64,000 nucleotides of DNA, from assembly GCF_000730385.1 (NCBI RefSeq), contig NZ_CP008849.1, positions 3,410,001 through 3,474,000 of the forward strand. Reading direction: 5' to 3'. Below the pieces are notes generated by a model, which was not told where the DNA came from, did not search any database, and saw only the letters and a list, made by a program, of their open reading frames with translations. Shown one piece after another: positions 54,997 to 64,000 of the stretch (position 1 is the first letter of the stretch; every line of letters starts with the position of its first letter). This stretch comes from Alteromonas australica (GTDB taxonomy: Bacteria; Pseudomonadota; Gammaproteobacteria; Enterobacterales; Alteromonadaceae). Position numbers and translations under genes: made by a program.

Positions 54997-55353
54997 ATGA
55001 ATATCGAAAGATTAGAAACCAAACAGCGTATGAGTCGTATAGTTAAACACAACGGCGTTATCTATTTGTGTGGACAGGTGTGTGCTGATGCAACAAAAGA
55101 CATCACACACCAAACACAAACCATGTTAGACAAAGTTGATAGCCTGCTAATGCAAGCAGGCAGCGACAGAAAGCATATGCTCTCTGCCACTATCTATCTT
55201 AAAACTATGGATGACTTCGCTAAGATGAATGAGGTATGGGATAACTGGGTTCCCGAAGGTTTCGCACCAGCTCGGGCTTGTGTGACCGCAGATATGGCTC
55301 GCGACGCGTTGCTGGTAGAAATATCTGTAGTCGCTGCTGAAATAGCACAATAG
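54997..55353 (+). CDS. RidA family protein
   Basis: 118 residues. The YjgF/YER057c/UK114 fold: [21 protein letters not shown] at the front, [36 protein letters not shown] in the middle and [23 protein letters not shown] at the end. The Arg of PARACV is the conserved residue for imine hydrolysis, so enamine/imine deaminase activity is possible. Single gene; no partner recognised. Confidence 0.88.
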   Translation: MNIERLETKQRMSRIVKHNGVIYLCGQVCADATKDITHQTQTMLDKVDSLLMQAGSDRKHMLSATIYLKTMDDFAKMNEVWDNWVPEGFAPARACVTADMARDALLVEISVVAAEIAQ

Positions 55354-55490
55354 CCCACCTACATCGTAAGATGATGGCATCACGAGGTGTGCGCATTGTG
55401 TACACCGGTTGTAGGTTCTACAATGGTTACGACCTTGTTGCGGCTTAATGTTATGCAAATCGACACTGCTTTTCTAAAGAGGCACCTTTT

Positions 55491-56048
55491 ATGAAGTATT
55501 TACTTTCGCTTGCTCTTGCTTTTGCCCTTGTGGGTTGTGCAACGCTTTCGCAATTATCGGTGTACACTGTATCTAGCACCGAGCTAGAGCAGGTACTCGA
55601 CGGCCAAATTAGCCAGCTGCAAAAGCAGACTTCACTTGCTGGTATTCCACTGACATTAGATGTTGAAGATATGACAGTGTCCATTGGCCCAGATGGCAGA
55701 GATGTGGTTCATCTAGGCGCTATTGCCACTGCCCGTGTTAGCGCGTTTGGTTTGAACTACCCTGCGAAGGTAAGCCTTGCTTTAGAAGGCACGCCATATT
55801 ACGACAGCGAAAAAAAAGCCATTTTTGTACGCTCCCTGTCGCTACTTGATAGCACCATTGATGCTGGTGGATTTAAAGGCAATTTAGCGCCGGTAAGTGG
55901 CGAGCTGATGCAACTGATTAACGGCTTTTTGGCGACTAATCCTGTATATCGTTTAGACGCAACGAACAAAGCCATTAGCCTACTGTCAACAGTGCCATTG
56001 CAACTGACTGTTGAGCAAGGCCAACTCGCATTGCGACCCAAGCAGTAA
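55491..56048 (+). CDS. DUF1439 lipoprotein (YceB-like)
   Basis: 185 residues. The signal peptide ends with the lipobox LVGC (Cys16), so it is lipid-anchored; residues after Cys (Ala-Thr) suggest outer membrane sorting. The rest matches the DUF1439 family with YPAKVSLALEGTPYYDSEKKAIFVRSLSLLD. These proteins have a lipid-binding type fold (BPI/SMP-like) and may handle phospholipids, but the role is not established. Confidence 0.82.
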   Translation: MKYLLSLALAFALVGCATLSQLSVYTVSSTELEQVLDGQISQLQKQTSLAGIPLTLDVEDMTVSIGPDGRDVVHLGAIATARVSAFGLNYPAKVSLALEGTPYYDSEKKAIFVRSLSLLDSTIDAGGFKGNLAPVSGELMQLINGFLATNPVYRLDATNKAISLLSTVPLQLTVEQGQLALRPKQ

Positions 56049-56142
56049 GCTTTTATAAGCAGAGCTCCCCATTCAGCTTGCAACTATGAAATACAATTTC
56101 GAAGACAGTTTTCATCACAGAGTGACGCAATAGGAAGGTATA

Positions 56143-57834
56143 GTGACTGAACGAATTAAAACATTAGACGCATTCGCAAAGCACGTAAATTACTCTTTGC
56201 TAAATACACTCATGCCTGACCCAGAGTCAACGGGCGACGGTAACGATCACAACCCTCGCCAAGTGTTCTCAGGTCACTACGTGCCTGTTACACCTACGCC
56301 TTTAATGTCACCTGTCTACATTGCACATAGCGAAACCTTGTTTGCAGAATTAGGTTTAGACGACAGCTTGGCCACCACCACGGATTTCGCTGCATTATTT
56401 TCAGGTGATATGTCTGCGGTTCCCTCGCCTATGGTGCCTTATGGCTGGGCGACAGGTTACGCGCTATCAATTTACGGCACGGAATATACCCAGCAATGTC
56501 CATTTAGGACAGGTAATGGTTATGGAGATGGTCGCGCTATTTCTGTCGTTGAAGCGGTATTAAACGGCAAGCGTTGGGAAATGCAGCTGAAAGGGGCTGG
56601 CCGTACACCATATTGTCGCGGGGCTGACGGGCGAGCCGTGCTCCGCTCTAGTGTGCGCGAATTTTTAGTGCAAGAACATATGCACGCGCTGGGTATTCCC
56701 ACTTCCCGCTCATTAAGCCTATTTATGTCAACGTCAGACACGGTAGATAGGCCTTGGTATCGCGAAGGCTCACACGCATACGAGCCAGAGGTAATGGTAC
56801 AAAATCCCATCGCTATCTCCACCCGTGTGGCACCGTCATTTTTACGCGTGGGTCAGTTGGAACTCTTTGCCCGACGTGCGCGCTGTCATGAACATGACAA
56901 CGCACACGACGAGTTAAAAGCCATTGTCATACATTTAATCGAGCGAGAGTATGCAGAAGAAATAGATACAACAGAGCCGTTTGATGTACAAGTTGTTAAG
57001 CTCGCCACGCTATTTCGTGACCGATTAACCTTCTTGGTGTCGCAATGGATACGCGTAGGGTATTGTCAGGGCAACTTTAACAGCGACAACTGTGCAGCTG
57101 GCGGATTTACCTTAGATTATGGGCCCTTTGGCTTTTGTGAATTTTTTGAAACCGATTATCAGCCATGGACTGGCGGCGGCCGTCACTTCTCGTTTTTAAA
57201 TCAGCCACTAGCGGCACAAAAGAACTTTGATATGTTCTGTCGATCGTTAATGCCTTTATTTGCAGACGATAGTAAGCATCTCACTGCGCTTAATAGCATT
57301 AACGAGGGATTCTCTAATGTCATGGAGCGAGCCATGGCAAACATGTGGGCAAGCAAGCTAGGTTTAGCTGATTATGACCACGATTTACTGATGAAGTTAC
57401 TGCAATTAATGGTACGTACTGGCGTAGATTATTCTCTGTTTTTCCGTGAGCTGTCGGCTTTACCCGATGATATGAGCAGTTTGACCAGAAGCTTTTATCA
57501 CACGCCCAAAGACGAGGTAATGAAAGAATGGCAAAACTGGCTTCAAGCGTGGCGTCAAAGTATAGAAAAAAGCGTTAAGATTGAGGGGAGTTTAGCCAAA
57601 ATATCGGAAACCATGCGCCAGGCCAACCCTAAGTTCATCTGGCGAGAATGGCTTATTGTGCCAGCATACAAAGCGGCTGAAAAAGGGGACTTTACCTTAA
57701 TACACCGTTTACAAAAGATACTCACTGCCCCGTATGACGAGCAATCAAAAGAGGTAGAGGCCACGTATTACCAACGTCGCCCCATTGAGTTTTTCAGCGC
57801 TGGTGGGGTTGCGCACTATAGCTGCTCTTCGTAA
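56143..57834 (+). CDS. selO: Protein adenylyltransferase SelO
   Basis: 563 residues, longer than the E. coli protein (478). GTG start with AGGAAGG closely upstream. A pseudokinase fold that transfers AMP to protein hydroxyls. Seen: QLKGAGRTPYCRGADGRAVLRSSVREFL, the nucleotide-binding region, and GGFTLDYGPFGFCEF, which holds the metal-binding Asp. The usual HGVMNTDN loop is GYCQGNFNSDN here. The C-terminus ends SCSS, with Cys at the position of selenocysteine in animal SelO. Ends at a good terminator. Confidence 0.92.
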   Translation: MTERIKTLDAFAKHVNYSLLNTLMPDPESTGDGNDHNPRQVFSGHYVPVTPTPLMSPVYIAHSETLFAELGLDDSLATTTDFAALFSGDMSAVPSPMVPYGWATGYALSIYGTEYTQQCPFRTGNGYGDGRAISVVEAVLNGKRWEMQLKGAGRTPYCRGADGRAVLRSSVREFLVQEHMHALGIPTSRSLSLFMSTSDTVDRPWYREGSHAYEPEVMVQNPIAISTRVAPSFLRVGQLELFARRARCHEHDNAHDELKAIVIHLIEREYAEEIDTTEPFDVQVVKLATLFRDRLTFLVSQWIRVGYCQGNFNSDNCAAGGFTLDYGPFGFCEFFETDYQPWTGGGRHFSFLNQPLAAQKNFDMFCRSLMPLFADDSKHLTALNSINEGFSNVMERAMANMWASKLGLADYDHDLLMKLLQLMVRTGVDYSLFFRELSALPDDMSSLTRSFYHTPKDEVMKEWQNWLQAWRQSIEKSVKIEGSLAKISETMRQANPKFIWREWLIVPAYKAAEKGDFTLIHRLQKILTAPYDEQSKEVEATYYQRRPIEFFSAGGVAHYSCSS

Positions 57835-57890
57835 CTAAGATTTGCAACAGCCCAATTCATCGAATGAGAGTGGAAAACTAATAATTGTTG

Positions 57891-57913
57891 AACGCCTCAC
57901 TAGTTGAGGCGTT
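57891..57913 (+). terminator. Terminator of selO
   Basis: Perfect 9-bp stem AACGCCTCA / TGAGGCGTT with a 5-base loop, 57 bases after the stop. Confidence 0.75.
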
Positions 57914-57943
57914 TACTTTCAGGCGGGCCCAGATAACTCGGTT

Positions 57944-58200
57944 TTACGCCCTCCAAATGCCCTTTACATCATGTAAATTCAAGATTTGGGGCGGTTCGTC
58001 ATCAATGGAAACAAAAATGCGCTCCTCAGTAGCAACCACACCAGCAGTTTGACTTGACTTTATCCAGTCTTGCTTAGCTTTTACCTGATACGCCAGAGCC
58101 GCCGCCCCTTTATTGAATACCTCAATGTAATATGCTTGATCACTTGCTGGGTCGAACTGAGGCAAGCGATAGTTATAGTGCCACTTCAGTCCATCGAACC
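57944..58200 (-). pseudogene. C-terminal fragment of a GH115 glycosyl hydrolase
   Basis: The minus strand reads GLKWHYNYRLPQFDPASDQA ... IEVFNKGAAALAYQVKAKQDWIKSSQTAGVVATEERIFVSIDDEPP, which matches my recollection of the C-terminal beta-sandwich of GH115 alpha-glucuronidases (about 850 residues when intact). Only about 85 residues remain, with no start, promoter or catalytic domain. A decayed remnant of a xylan-degradation gene. Confidence 0.6.
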
Positions 58201-58349
58201 TCCCCCCAAAAAATGATAAATGGTGCCATACTCGACACGCAACCCCAAACTTCCAATATCAAGGAATAAGAATTAGCCGCCACATTATTCAATAGATAAA
58301 TACAGACAGTGGTTAATAATTAGACTAATGTAAGGCATATTCAGTGTTA

Positions 58350-58378
58350 ACAGAGCAAACCTTTTCGGTTTGCTCTGT
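58350..58378 (+). promoter_or_regulatory. 12-bp perfect hairpin in leader of tricorn-like gene
   Basis: ACAGAGCAAACC / GGTTTGCTCTGT with loop TTTTC, 47 bases before the start codon. No T-run follows, so it is more likely an mRNA stability or leader element than a terminator. Confidence 0.5.
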
Positions 58379-58424
58379 ACTATTCAAATCTATAAAAACG
58401 CCATTAAGGCGTAAGGATAAGGCA

Positions 58425-61400
58425 ATGATAAGGAATGATCCTATTCTAAAACCGCTCTTAGGGGCATTTATCATGGCAATATCCTTTGCCAGTCATGCAA
58501 CGCAATTACTGCGCGAACCTACACTTCACAAAGACACGTTGGTATTCACCTATGCAAACGATCTGTGGAAGACCACGATTAAGGGCGGTAAAGCCACACG
58601 TTTAACCAGTTTTCAAGGCTCTGAATCACAACCCGTGATCTCTCCTGACGGCAAAATGCTTGCCTTTACCGGTGAGTATGAAGGCAATAAAGATGTCTAC
58701 ATTGTAAGTATTGATGGCGGACATGCTAAACAGCTCACATTCCACCCAGCCTCAGACGCTGTTGTTGGCTGGGCTCCTGATAGCCAAAGTGTGTTGTTCA
58801 GCTCTCCAAGGTACTCTGCCCCTCGCAATTCACAGCAGTTATATACTGTGTCGGTGGGAGGCGGAAACCCTCAGCAGTTACCCATGCGACGAGCCTCAGA
58901 CGGTGCGTTTGACCCCAAGGGTGAAAACATGGTGTTTCGCCGAGCGGGGGTTTGGGATCGCGGCTGGCGCAATTATCGTGGCGGGCAAAACCAAGCGCTA
59001 CGAATGATTAACTTAAGCAGTTTGGAAGAGCACGATCTTCCTTTTAATAACGACTTTGATGTGGATCCTGAATGGTCGAATAACGGTGATATTTACTTTC
59101 TCTCAAACCGTTCCAAAGTGACCAATGTATTTCGTTATGCCCCTTCAGCTAACGCGATAACACCGGTTACAGACTACAGCGAGTACGATGTCATGGGCTT
59201 TACGGTAGACGGTAGCAATGTGGTGTATGAATACCTTGGTGATTTATATTTGAAGCAGGAGCAACAAGCGGCGAAAAAACTGTCCATTGAAGTAATAGGA
59301 GACTTCTATTGGGCTCGTGATGCCCATGTTGACGCACATAAAAACATCACGGAATTTAATATATCTCCCTCGGGTAAAAGGGCTTTATTCTCTGCGCGTG
59401 GAGATGTCTTTTCTGTGCCTGTTGAACATGGCTCTGCCCGCGCATTAACCGACTCTTCAGGCGTACGAGAGCATTCTGCTGTATGGTCTTACGATGGCCA
59501 ATATATTGCCTGGTTTTCAGATGCCTCAGGTGAATATGAACTGGTGATTGCCGATCAATATGAAACAAAAAGCAAAACGATTCCTTTAGCAGGTGAAGGC
59601 TTTTATCAAAAGTTAGTTTGGTCGCCAGATGGCAAACGGCTATCATTTACTGACTCAGCGCAACAACTATGGATAGCTAACCGAAGCAATGGTTCTACCA
59701 AAATTATAGATACCAATCGTCAGGTTCATCCAGAATGGGAGATGATGGCCGCTTGGTCTCCAGATAGCCGTTATATTGCCTATACAAAACAAAACGAAAC
59801 CATGTTTCGTGAGCTTTATTTGTACTCTGTGCAAGAACGCACTCGCCATCAACTCACTCATGGTTTAGCAGAAGTCACATGGCCAACATGGAGTGATAAC
59901 AGTAACACCTTATATTTTTTAGGTAGTGTTGACTACGGCCCACAAAGCCCATGGCTGGATATGTCGAGCTTAAGTTTTAAGGCCACCTATCAACTTTATT
60001 ACGCCAACCTTTCGCCCACCCATGCCCCGCTATTTCCAATGCGTTCAGATGAAGAAGAGCCTACTCAGAAAAACGATAGCAACACCGACAATGAAGACGA
60101 ACCGACCCAACCTTCTGTCTTCGTCGCCGAGGGCTTTGGTGATCGCATCACGCCAGTCACCAGTGAAAAAGGGCATTTCAGTCATTTGGCAGGAGGTAAA
60201 GGCGGGAATTTGTATTTTTTAAGTCAATTCAAAGATGATACTGGAGCTAGCCAAACCCACTTAATGAAGTTCGATGCCGAAGAGCGAACCATAGCAAAAA
60301 TTGCCGATAAGGTAAGTGAATATCGCCTTAGTGCTGATAACAACGCAATCTTACTCAAAAGTAAAGAAAGCTATCGATTGATCAGTGCCATTACTGGCTC
60401 GGGAGATGACGATAAAGTCATTGCACTCGCTCTATCTAAACGGGTGAATTTCTTTGAAGAATGGCAACAGATTTTTCGCGAAGCTTGGCGCTATCAACGA
60501 GATTATTTGTATGTAGAGAACTTCCACGGAGCAGATTGGGATGCAGTATACGAGCAATACCAACCGCTCGTGGCATCCATTCGCCACCCGCTTGATTTAA
60601 CGTATTTACTCGACACCTTAGGAGGCGAAGTCTCCATTGGGCATTCGTTTACTGCCAGTGGGGCTAAACCAGACATTGGTAAGCCCAACGTCGGCTTGTT
60701 AGGTATCGATTTTGAAATAACTAAGAAGGGCGTTAAATTACGCCATATTTATACAGGAGAGTCATTTTTCGCCGGCGCGAACTTACAGTCGCCGTTGGGC
60801 AAATATGCGCATCAAATTGACGAAAATGCTTACCTGATAGCGGTTAACGATACCCCTATCGACCCCCAAAAGAACCTCTATTCGCAATTTGAAGGCACCT
60901 TAGGACACGTGACGCGGATCACTATTGGTGATATTGATAATTCAGACAAGCGACAGGTATACCTCGTTAAACCCATTAACAACGAAAATGGCCTTCGCAA
61001 AAATCACTGGATTGAAAAAAACAGACAATATGTTGAGGCACAGTCTAACGGAAAATTAGCCTACGTGTGGATGCCAGACACCGCAGATGATGGGTACCAT
61101 TCCTTCAACCGCTATTTCTTCCCTCAAGCTAAAAAACCAGGCGTCATCATTGATGAACGCTTCAATGGAGGCGGCTATATCGCCGATTATGTCATCAACA
61201 TTTTACGCCGTGAATTAAATGGTTTCTTTAACAATCCCCTAGCACCCAGCAAGCCTTTAACAAGCCCAGCGAGCGGCGTTTGGGGCAGCAAAGTCATGCT
61301 AATAAATGAAATGTCGGGTTCCGGTGGCGACATGCTCCCCTACATGTTTAATTATTACGGACTGGGTAAATTAGTGGGCAAACGCACCTGGGGGGGACTG

Positions 61401-61673
61401 GTTGGCATTTGGGGCGTACCCGGTTTCATCGATGGCGGTTACATGACAGCACCACGCTCTGGTTTTTATGGCACCAATGGACAATGGCAAGTAGAAAACG
61501 AAGGGGTTATGCCTGATGTTAGCGTGGAGCAATGGACTAAGTTCACCAGTAAAGGATTGGATCCTCAGCTTGATAAAGCCATAGAGGTTGGTTTGGAAGA
61601 ACTTAAAGGTTATACCTCCCCTATTAAGGCGCAGCCAAAAGACCCTGTTAGAGTACCTGTACCCCGTCAATAA
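58425..61673 (+). CDS. Tricorn-like S41 protease
   Basis: 1082 residues from ATG 58425 (AAGGATAAGG just upstream; the longer frame includes the leader hairpin). A signal peptide ends near residue 26 (SFASHATQ). WD40/TolB-type propeller repeats occupy about 30-560, an Asp/Glu/Asn-rich linker is near 540-555, then the catalytic module: a PDZ-like region (about 770-870) and the S41 core with the nucleophile Ser966 in EMSGSGGDMLPYMF. The conserved ERFNGGGYIADYVINIL precedes it. It probably degrades peptides in the periplasm. A good terminator follows. Confidence 0.93.
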   Translation: MIRNDPILKPLLGAFIMAISFASHATQLLREPTLHKDTLVFTYANDLWKTTIKGGKATRLTSFQGSESQPVISPDGKMLAFTGEYEGNKDVYIVSIDGGHAKQLTFHPASDAVVGWAPDSQSVLFSSPRYSAPRNSQQLYTVSVGGGNPQQLPMRRASDGAFDPKGENMVFRRAGVWDRGWRNYRGGQNQALRMINLSSLEEHDLPFNNDFDVDPEWSNNGDIYFLSNRSKVTNVFRYAPSANAITPVTDYSEYDVMGFTVDGSNVVYEYLGDLYLKQEQQAAKKLSIEVIGDFYWARDAHVDAHKNITEFNISPSGKRALFSARGDVFSVPVEHGSARALTDSSGVREHSAVWSYDGQYIAWFSDASGEYELVIADQYETKSKTIPLAGEGFYQKLVWSPDGKRLSFTDSAQQLWIANRSNGSTKIIDTNRQVHPEWEMMAAWSPDSRYIAYTKQNETMFRELYLYSVQERTRHQLTHGLAEVTWPTWSDNSNTLYFLGSVDYGPQSPWLDMSSLSFKATYQLYYANLSPTHAPLFPMRSDEEEPTQKNDSNTDNEDEPTQPSVFVAEGFGDRITPVTSEKGHFSHLAGGKGGNLYFLSQFKDDTGASQTHLMKFDAEERTIAKIADKVSEYRLSADNNAILLKSKESYRLISAITGSGDDDKVIALALSKRVNFFEEWQQIFREAWRYQRDYLYVENFHGADWDAVYEQYQPLVASIRHPLDLTYLLDTLGGEVSIGHSFTASGAKPDIGKPNVGLLGIDFEITKKGVKLRHIYTGESFFAGANLQSPLGKYAHQIDENAYLIAVNDTPIDPQKNLYSQFEGTLGHVTRITIGDIDNSDKRQVYLVKPINNENGLRKNHWIEKNRQYVEAQSNGKLAYVWMPDTADDGYHSFNRYFFPQAKKPGVIIDERFNGGGYIADYVINILRRELNGFFNNPLAPSKPLTSPASGVWGSKVMLINEMSGSGGDMLPYMFNYYGLGKLVGKRTWGGLVGIWGVPGFIDGGYMTAPRSGFYGTNGQWQVENEGVMPDVSVEQWTKFTSKGLDPQLDKAIEVGLEELKGYTSPIKAQPKDPVRVPVPRQ

Positions 61674-61684
61674 CTCACTGGAAA

Positions 61685-61710
61685 AAACTGGGCGCTGTTG
61701 CGCTCAGTTT
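61685..61710 (+). terminator. Terminator of tricorn-like protease gene
   Basis: AAACTGGGCGC / GCGCTCAGTTT stem (one G-T wobble) with loop TGTT, 11 bases after the stop. Confidence 0.7.
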
Positions 61711-61787
61711 GCCCGCGTAGGTAGCAACCCATTTAAAATAAAGGCACTGCCTCAACACTCATCACCGCTTGCCCTTCGTCCCCTTGC

Positions 61788-61841
61788 GTAAATACTCGTA
61801 AAGCCGTGTAAATACACGTAAACCCTCTTGACTATATAGTC
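61788..61841 (+). promoter_or_regulatory. Direct repeats and palindrome upstream of Oar-type receptor
   Basis: Two imperfect copies (GTAAATACTCGTAAA at 61788 and GTAAATACACGTAAA at 61808) are spaced 20 bases apart, two helical turns, followed by the perfect 12-bp palindrome GACTATATAGTC (61830-61841). This is in the 356-base gap before the receptor gene; apart from these and the upstream terminator I see nothing else there. Possible regulator sites. Confidence 0.35.
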
Positions 61842-62029
61842 GAACAAAGCCTCAAATAACACTTATTTTTCATTGCGTTACGTAAATTCCAATTTACACA
61901 AATGAAATATGTATGAAATAAAAATAGCCAACAATTGCGCTACCTCAGGCAACAATAATACGGCGTATTTAGCAGGTATTCGTACCCTGCTATGTACAAA
62001 AATCAACCTTTATTTATAAAGAGAAACAC

Positions 62030-64000
62030 ATGAACAAGAAAACTCAGTTCAGTCGCATTGCGATAGCTGTAGCTTTGTCTATTGGCGTGGCAACCACAGC
62101 GGTTGCAGCCACCGGTCAATCATCAGCCATGCGCGGTACCGTAGTAGGCCCTCAAGGTAACCCTGCTGCAGGCAGCTCTATCACTATTATTCATCAGCCT
62201 TCAGGTACGGTGAAAGAGGCCACCGTTAACGAAAATGGTGTATTCTCAGCACGCGGGTTGCGTGTGGGTGGCCCTTATATGATTGTGGTTGAGTCAGAAA
62301 AGTTCCAAAGTCGTATTATTGAGGATGTATACCTTGAGCTAAATGACACCTTCGAACTAGATGCAGCGCTTGAATCTGCGTCAGATATCGAACGCGTAAC
62401 GGTGACAGGTAGCCGTGACTTTTTCTCCAATAATGGTTCAAACTCCGTGTTTGGAGAATCGGCTATCGAGAACATGCCAACCTTCAACCGTGATATTAAA
62501 GATATTGTCCGTTCTAACCCTTTGGCCGTGGTGAGTGCCGATGGCGAAGAGTTAAGCATTGCTGGCTCTAACCCCAAGTACAATACCTTTACCGTTGATG
62601 GCGTAGGCGTGAATGATACGTTTGGGCTACAAAGCAATGGTTACCCTACTTCCCGCCCTCCTGTTTCGTTAGATGCAATAAGCCAAGTTTCCGTAGAATT
62701 TACGCCGTTTAGCGCCCGTGCCGGTAAGTTTGGTGGCGGTAACGTTAACGTGGTGACTAAATCGGGGACTAACGACTTCCATGGCACTGTTTTTTATGAA
62801 GAAGTACCCTTTTCTGGTACGGCAAAAGACACCAAGCTCTACGACACAGAGTATGACGTAGACAACGAAGAGTCTTCTTATGGCTTTACATTAGGCGGCC
62901 CGCTCATTCAAGATAAGCTTTTCTTCTTTGGTTCATACGAAAAATGGGAAGAAGAAATTGATACTGGCTTTAATGAAGATTCTTACTCAGCAGATTTAGT
63001 TGCCGCAGCGCAAGACGTGATCTCGGCGCTGAGTGACACCTACGGCCTAGAAGATTCTATCGCTGGCGCACCTGAGGCCGACGAAGATGAAAAGTACCTT
63101 ATCAAGCTAGATTGGAACATCAACAACAACCACCGCGCAGATTTTACCTATAGCTATCAGGAAAATACTTCTGCGCAAAATTATAATGACGATTCTGACA
63201 CCATTCGCTTAACCTCGAATACATGGACGCTTGCGCAGAAAAATACCTACTACACCACCCACGTTTATTCAGACTGGTCAGATAATTTGCAGACAGAAGT
63301 CAGCCTGTCTTATAAAGAGTTTGAACAGGCTTCGCTTACTGCCTCAGATTGGGGTGAAATTAATGTCGACACGGCAACGGGCACTGACAGCGGTTATACT
63401 GTGGTGGCAGGCGTAGATGAAAATCGTCACGCCAACGTTTTAGAAAACGAGGTATGGAACTTTGCCGTTCATGCAACCTACCTTGCGGGCGACATCGAGT
63501 ATAAATTTGGTACCGAAATTGAAAACACATGGAACTACAACCTTTACGGGCGTGATTCTTTGGGTACGTGGTATTTTGACGATACCGAAGACTTCGCTAA
63601 CCAAGAAATTTCTTATTTTGAATATGCAAATGCCTATACCAACGATGTTGAAGATCTTGCCTACGATGTAGAAAGCACGGTTTACTCCTTTTACGGCGAT
63701 GCCACGTACGAGTTATTCCCTGATTTTATGGTTACCGCAGGTTTGCGTTACGAGTACCTTACTGTAGAAGACTCACCGCAACTTAACGACAACTTTAACA
63801 ATACCTATGGGTTCACCAACACAGAGAACCTGGACGGTTTTGATATTTTACTTCCTAGGGTTAGCTTCAATTGGGAAGTTAACGATGACTTAACCTTACG
63901 AGGTGGTGTTGGCCGCTTCTATGGCGGCATGCCCCTAGTGTGGATATCTAATGCCTACACCAATGACGGGGTTACCAACGACTCAGTAACCTTCTCCAGT
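62030..64000 (+). CDS. Oar/OmpA-like TonB-dependent receptor (3' end outside window)
   Basis: ATG 62030, 657 codons visible with no stop. A signal peptide (MNKKTQFSRIAIAVALSIGVATTAVAA) is followed by a carboxypeptidase-regulatory-like beta-sandwich (about 30-115: GTVVGPQGNPAAGSSITI ... VNENGVFSARGLRVGGPY). A TonB plug (about 120-250; FNRDIKDIVRSNP, NTFTVDGVGVND, GGGNVNVVTKSGTNDFHG) and the start of the barrel follow. Such Oar-like receptors are large (about 1000 residues) and abundant in Alteromonas; they are often linked to peptide or protein-derived substrates. Its neighbour is a tricorn-like protease, which would fit peptide use. GAGA lies weakly before the ATG. Confidence 0.92.
   Translation, partial: MNKKTQFSRIAIAVALSIGVATTAVAATGQSSAMRGTVVGPQGNPAAGSSITIIHQPSGTVKEATVNENGVFSARGLRVGGPYMIVVESEKFQSRIIEDVYLELNDTFELDAALESASDIERVTVTGSRDFFSNNGSNSVFGESAIENMPTFNRDIKDIVRSNPLAVVSADGEELSIAGSNPKYNTFTVDGVGVNDTFGLQSNGYPTSRPPVSLDAISQVSVEFTPFSARAGKFGGGNVNVVTKSGTNDFHGTVFYEEVPFSGTAKDTKLYDTEYDVDNEESSYGFTLGGPLIQDKLFFFGSYEKWEEEIDTGFNEDSYSADLVAAAQDVISALSDTYGLEDSIAGAPEADEDEKYLIKLDWNINNNHRADFTYSYQENTSAQNYNDDSDTIRLTSNTWTLAQKNTYYTTHVYSDWSDNLQTEVSLSYKEFEQASLTASDWGEINVDTATGTDSGYTVVAGVDENRHANVLENEVWNFAVHATYLAGDIEYKFGTEIENTWNYNLYGRDSLGTWYFDDTEDFANQEISYFEYANAYTNDVEDLAYDVESTVYSFYGDATYELFPDFMVTAGLRYEYLTVEDSPQLNDNFNNTYGFTNTENLDGFDILLPRVSFNWEVNDDLTLRGGVGRFYGGMPLVWISNAYTNDGVTNDSVTFSS

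Noticed and set aside
1..64000. CRISPR array, rRNA operon, complete prophage or replication origin
   Set aside because: No regularly spaced repeats, no rRNA sequence, no phage structural genes and no origin-like features were seen on either strand.

Overview
The window looks like chromosomal DNA of a marine gammaproteobacterium of the Alteromonas type. The evidence is the housekeeping order valS-holC-pepA divergent from lptF-lptG, several TonB-dependent receptors, a tricorn-like protease, SelO, and moderate to low G+C. Everything here was read by eye; no database search was possible.

Layout. (1) 1-4.9 kb: a truncated PAS-GGDEF diguanylate cyclase, a Tat-type periplasmic binding protein and a large hybrid histidine kinase. 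(2) 4.9-12.8 kb: housekeeping genes valS, holC, pepA, lptF, lptG and an RDD membrane protein. (3) 12.9-22.3 kb: an IclR regulator and a catabolic operon running on the minus strand (cyclase-family hydrolase, hydroxyacyl-CoA dehydrogenase, BKACE beta-keto acid cleavage enzyme, cupin, SDR, sodium symporter and two overlapping micro-proteins). A TonB receptor faces it across a shared promoter region. The substrate is unknown. (4) 22.4-52.8 kb: a tRNA-Leu(CAA) gene, then about 30 kb devoted to PQQ-dependent alcohol oxidation, ending in a 56-bp exact duplicate of the 3' part of the same tRNA. IS5 and IS110 remnants lie just inside the two ends. I read this as a tRNA-integrated island. (5) 52.8-64 kb: a small conserved protein, a PD-(D/E)XK-like protein, RidA, a DUF1439-type lipoprotein, SelO, a GH115 fragment, a tricorn-like protease and an Oar-type TonB receptor cut by the window edge.

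How the island works together. The quinoprotein alcohol dehydrogenase has an Asp two residues after the catalytic Asp (residues 322 and 324), the signature of lanthanide-dependent enzymes. Next to it are a cytochrome c, an MxaJ/XoxJ-type binding protein, a PedA1A2BC/Lut-type ABC system, pqqABCDE with an M16 peptidase and an extra M17 aminopeptidase, a TonB receptor with a 20-residue almost pure Asp/Glu stretch, a porin, an ExaC-type aldehyde dehydrogenase, and regulators (NarX/NarL-type pair, NahK/NosP-like pair, lone LuxR-type regulator, NosR-like flavo-FeS membrane protein). Together these would take up the metal, make the cofactor, oxidise alcohol to aldehyde to acid, and sense the process.

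The most interesting signal is a repeated inverted repeat, consensus TCCTCC-TTTA-GGAGGA. I find eight copies, all inside the island, each upstream of one of its transcription units (cytochrome c, alcohol dehydrogenase, the ABC/XoxJ divergent pair, pqqA, TonB receptor, porin, aldehyde dehydrogenase, kinase/regulator). At pqqA and the TonB receptor a -10-like hexamer is centred exactly 34 bp from the repeat centre. This looks like the operator of one dedicated activator, probably the NarL-type regulator encoded in the island.
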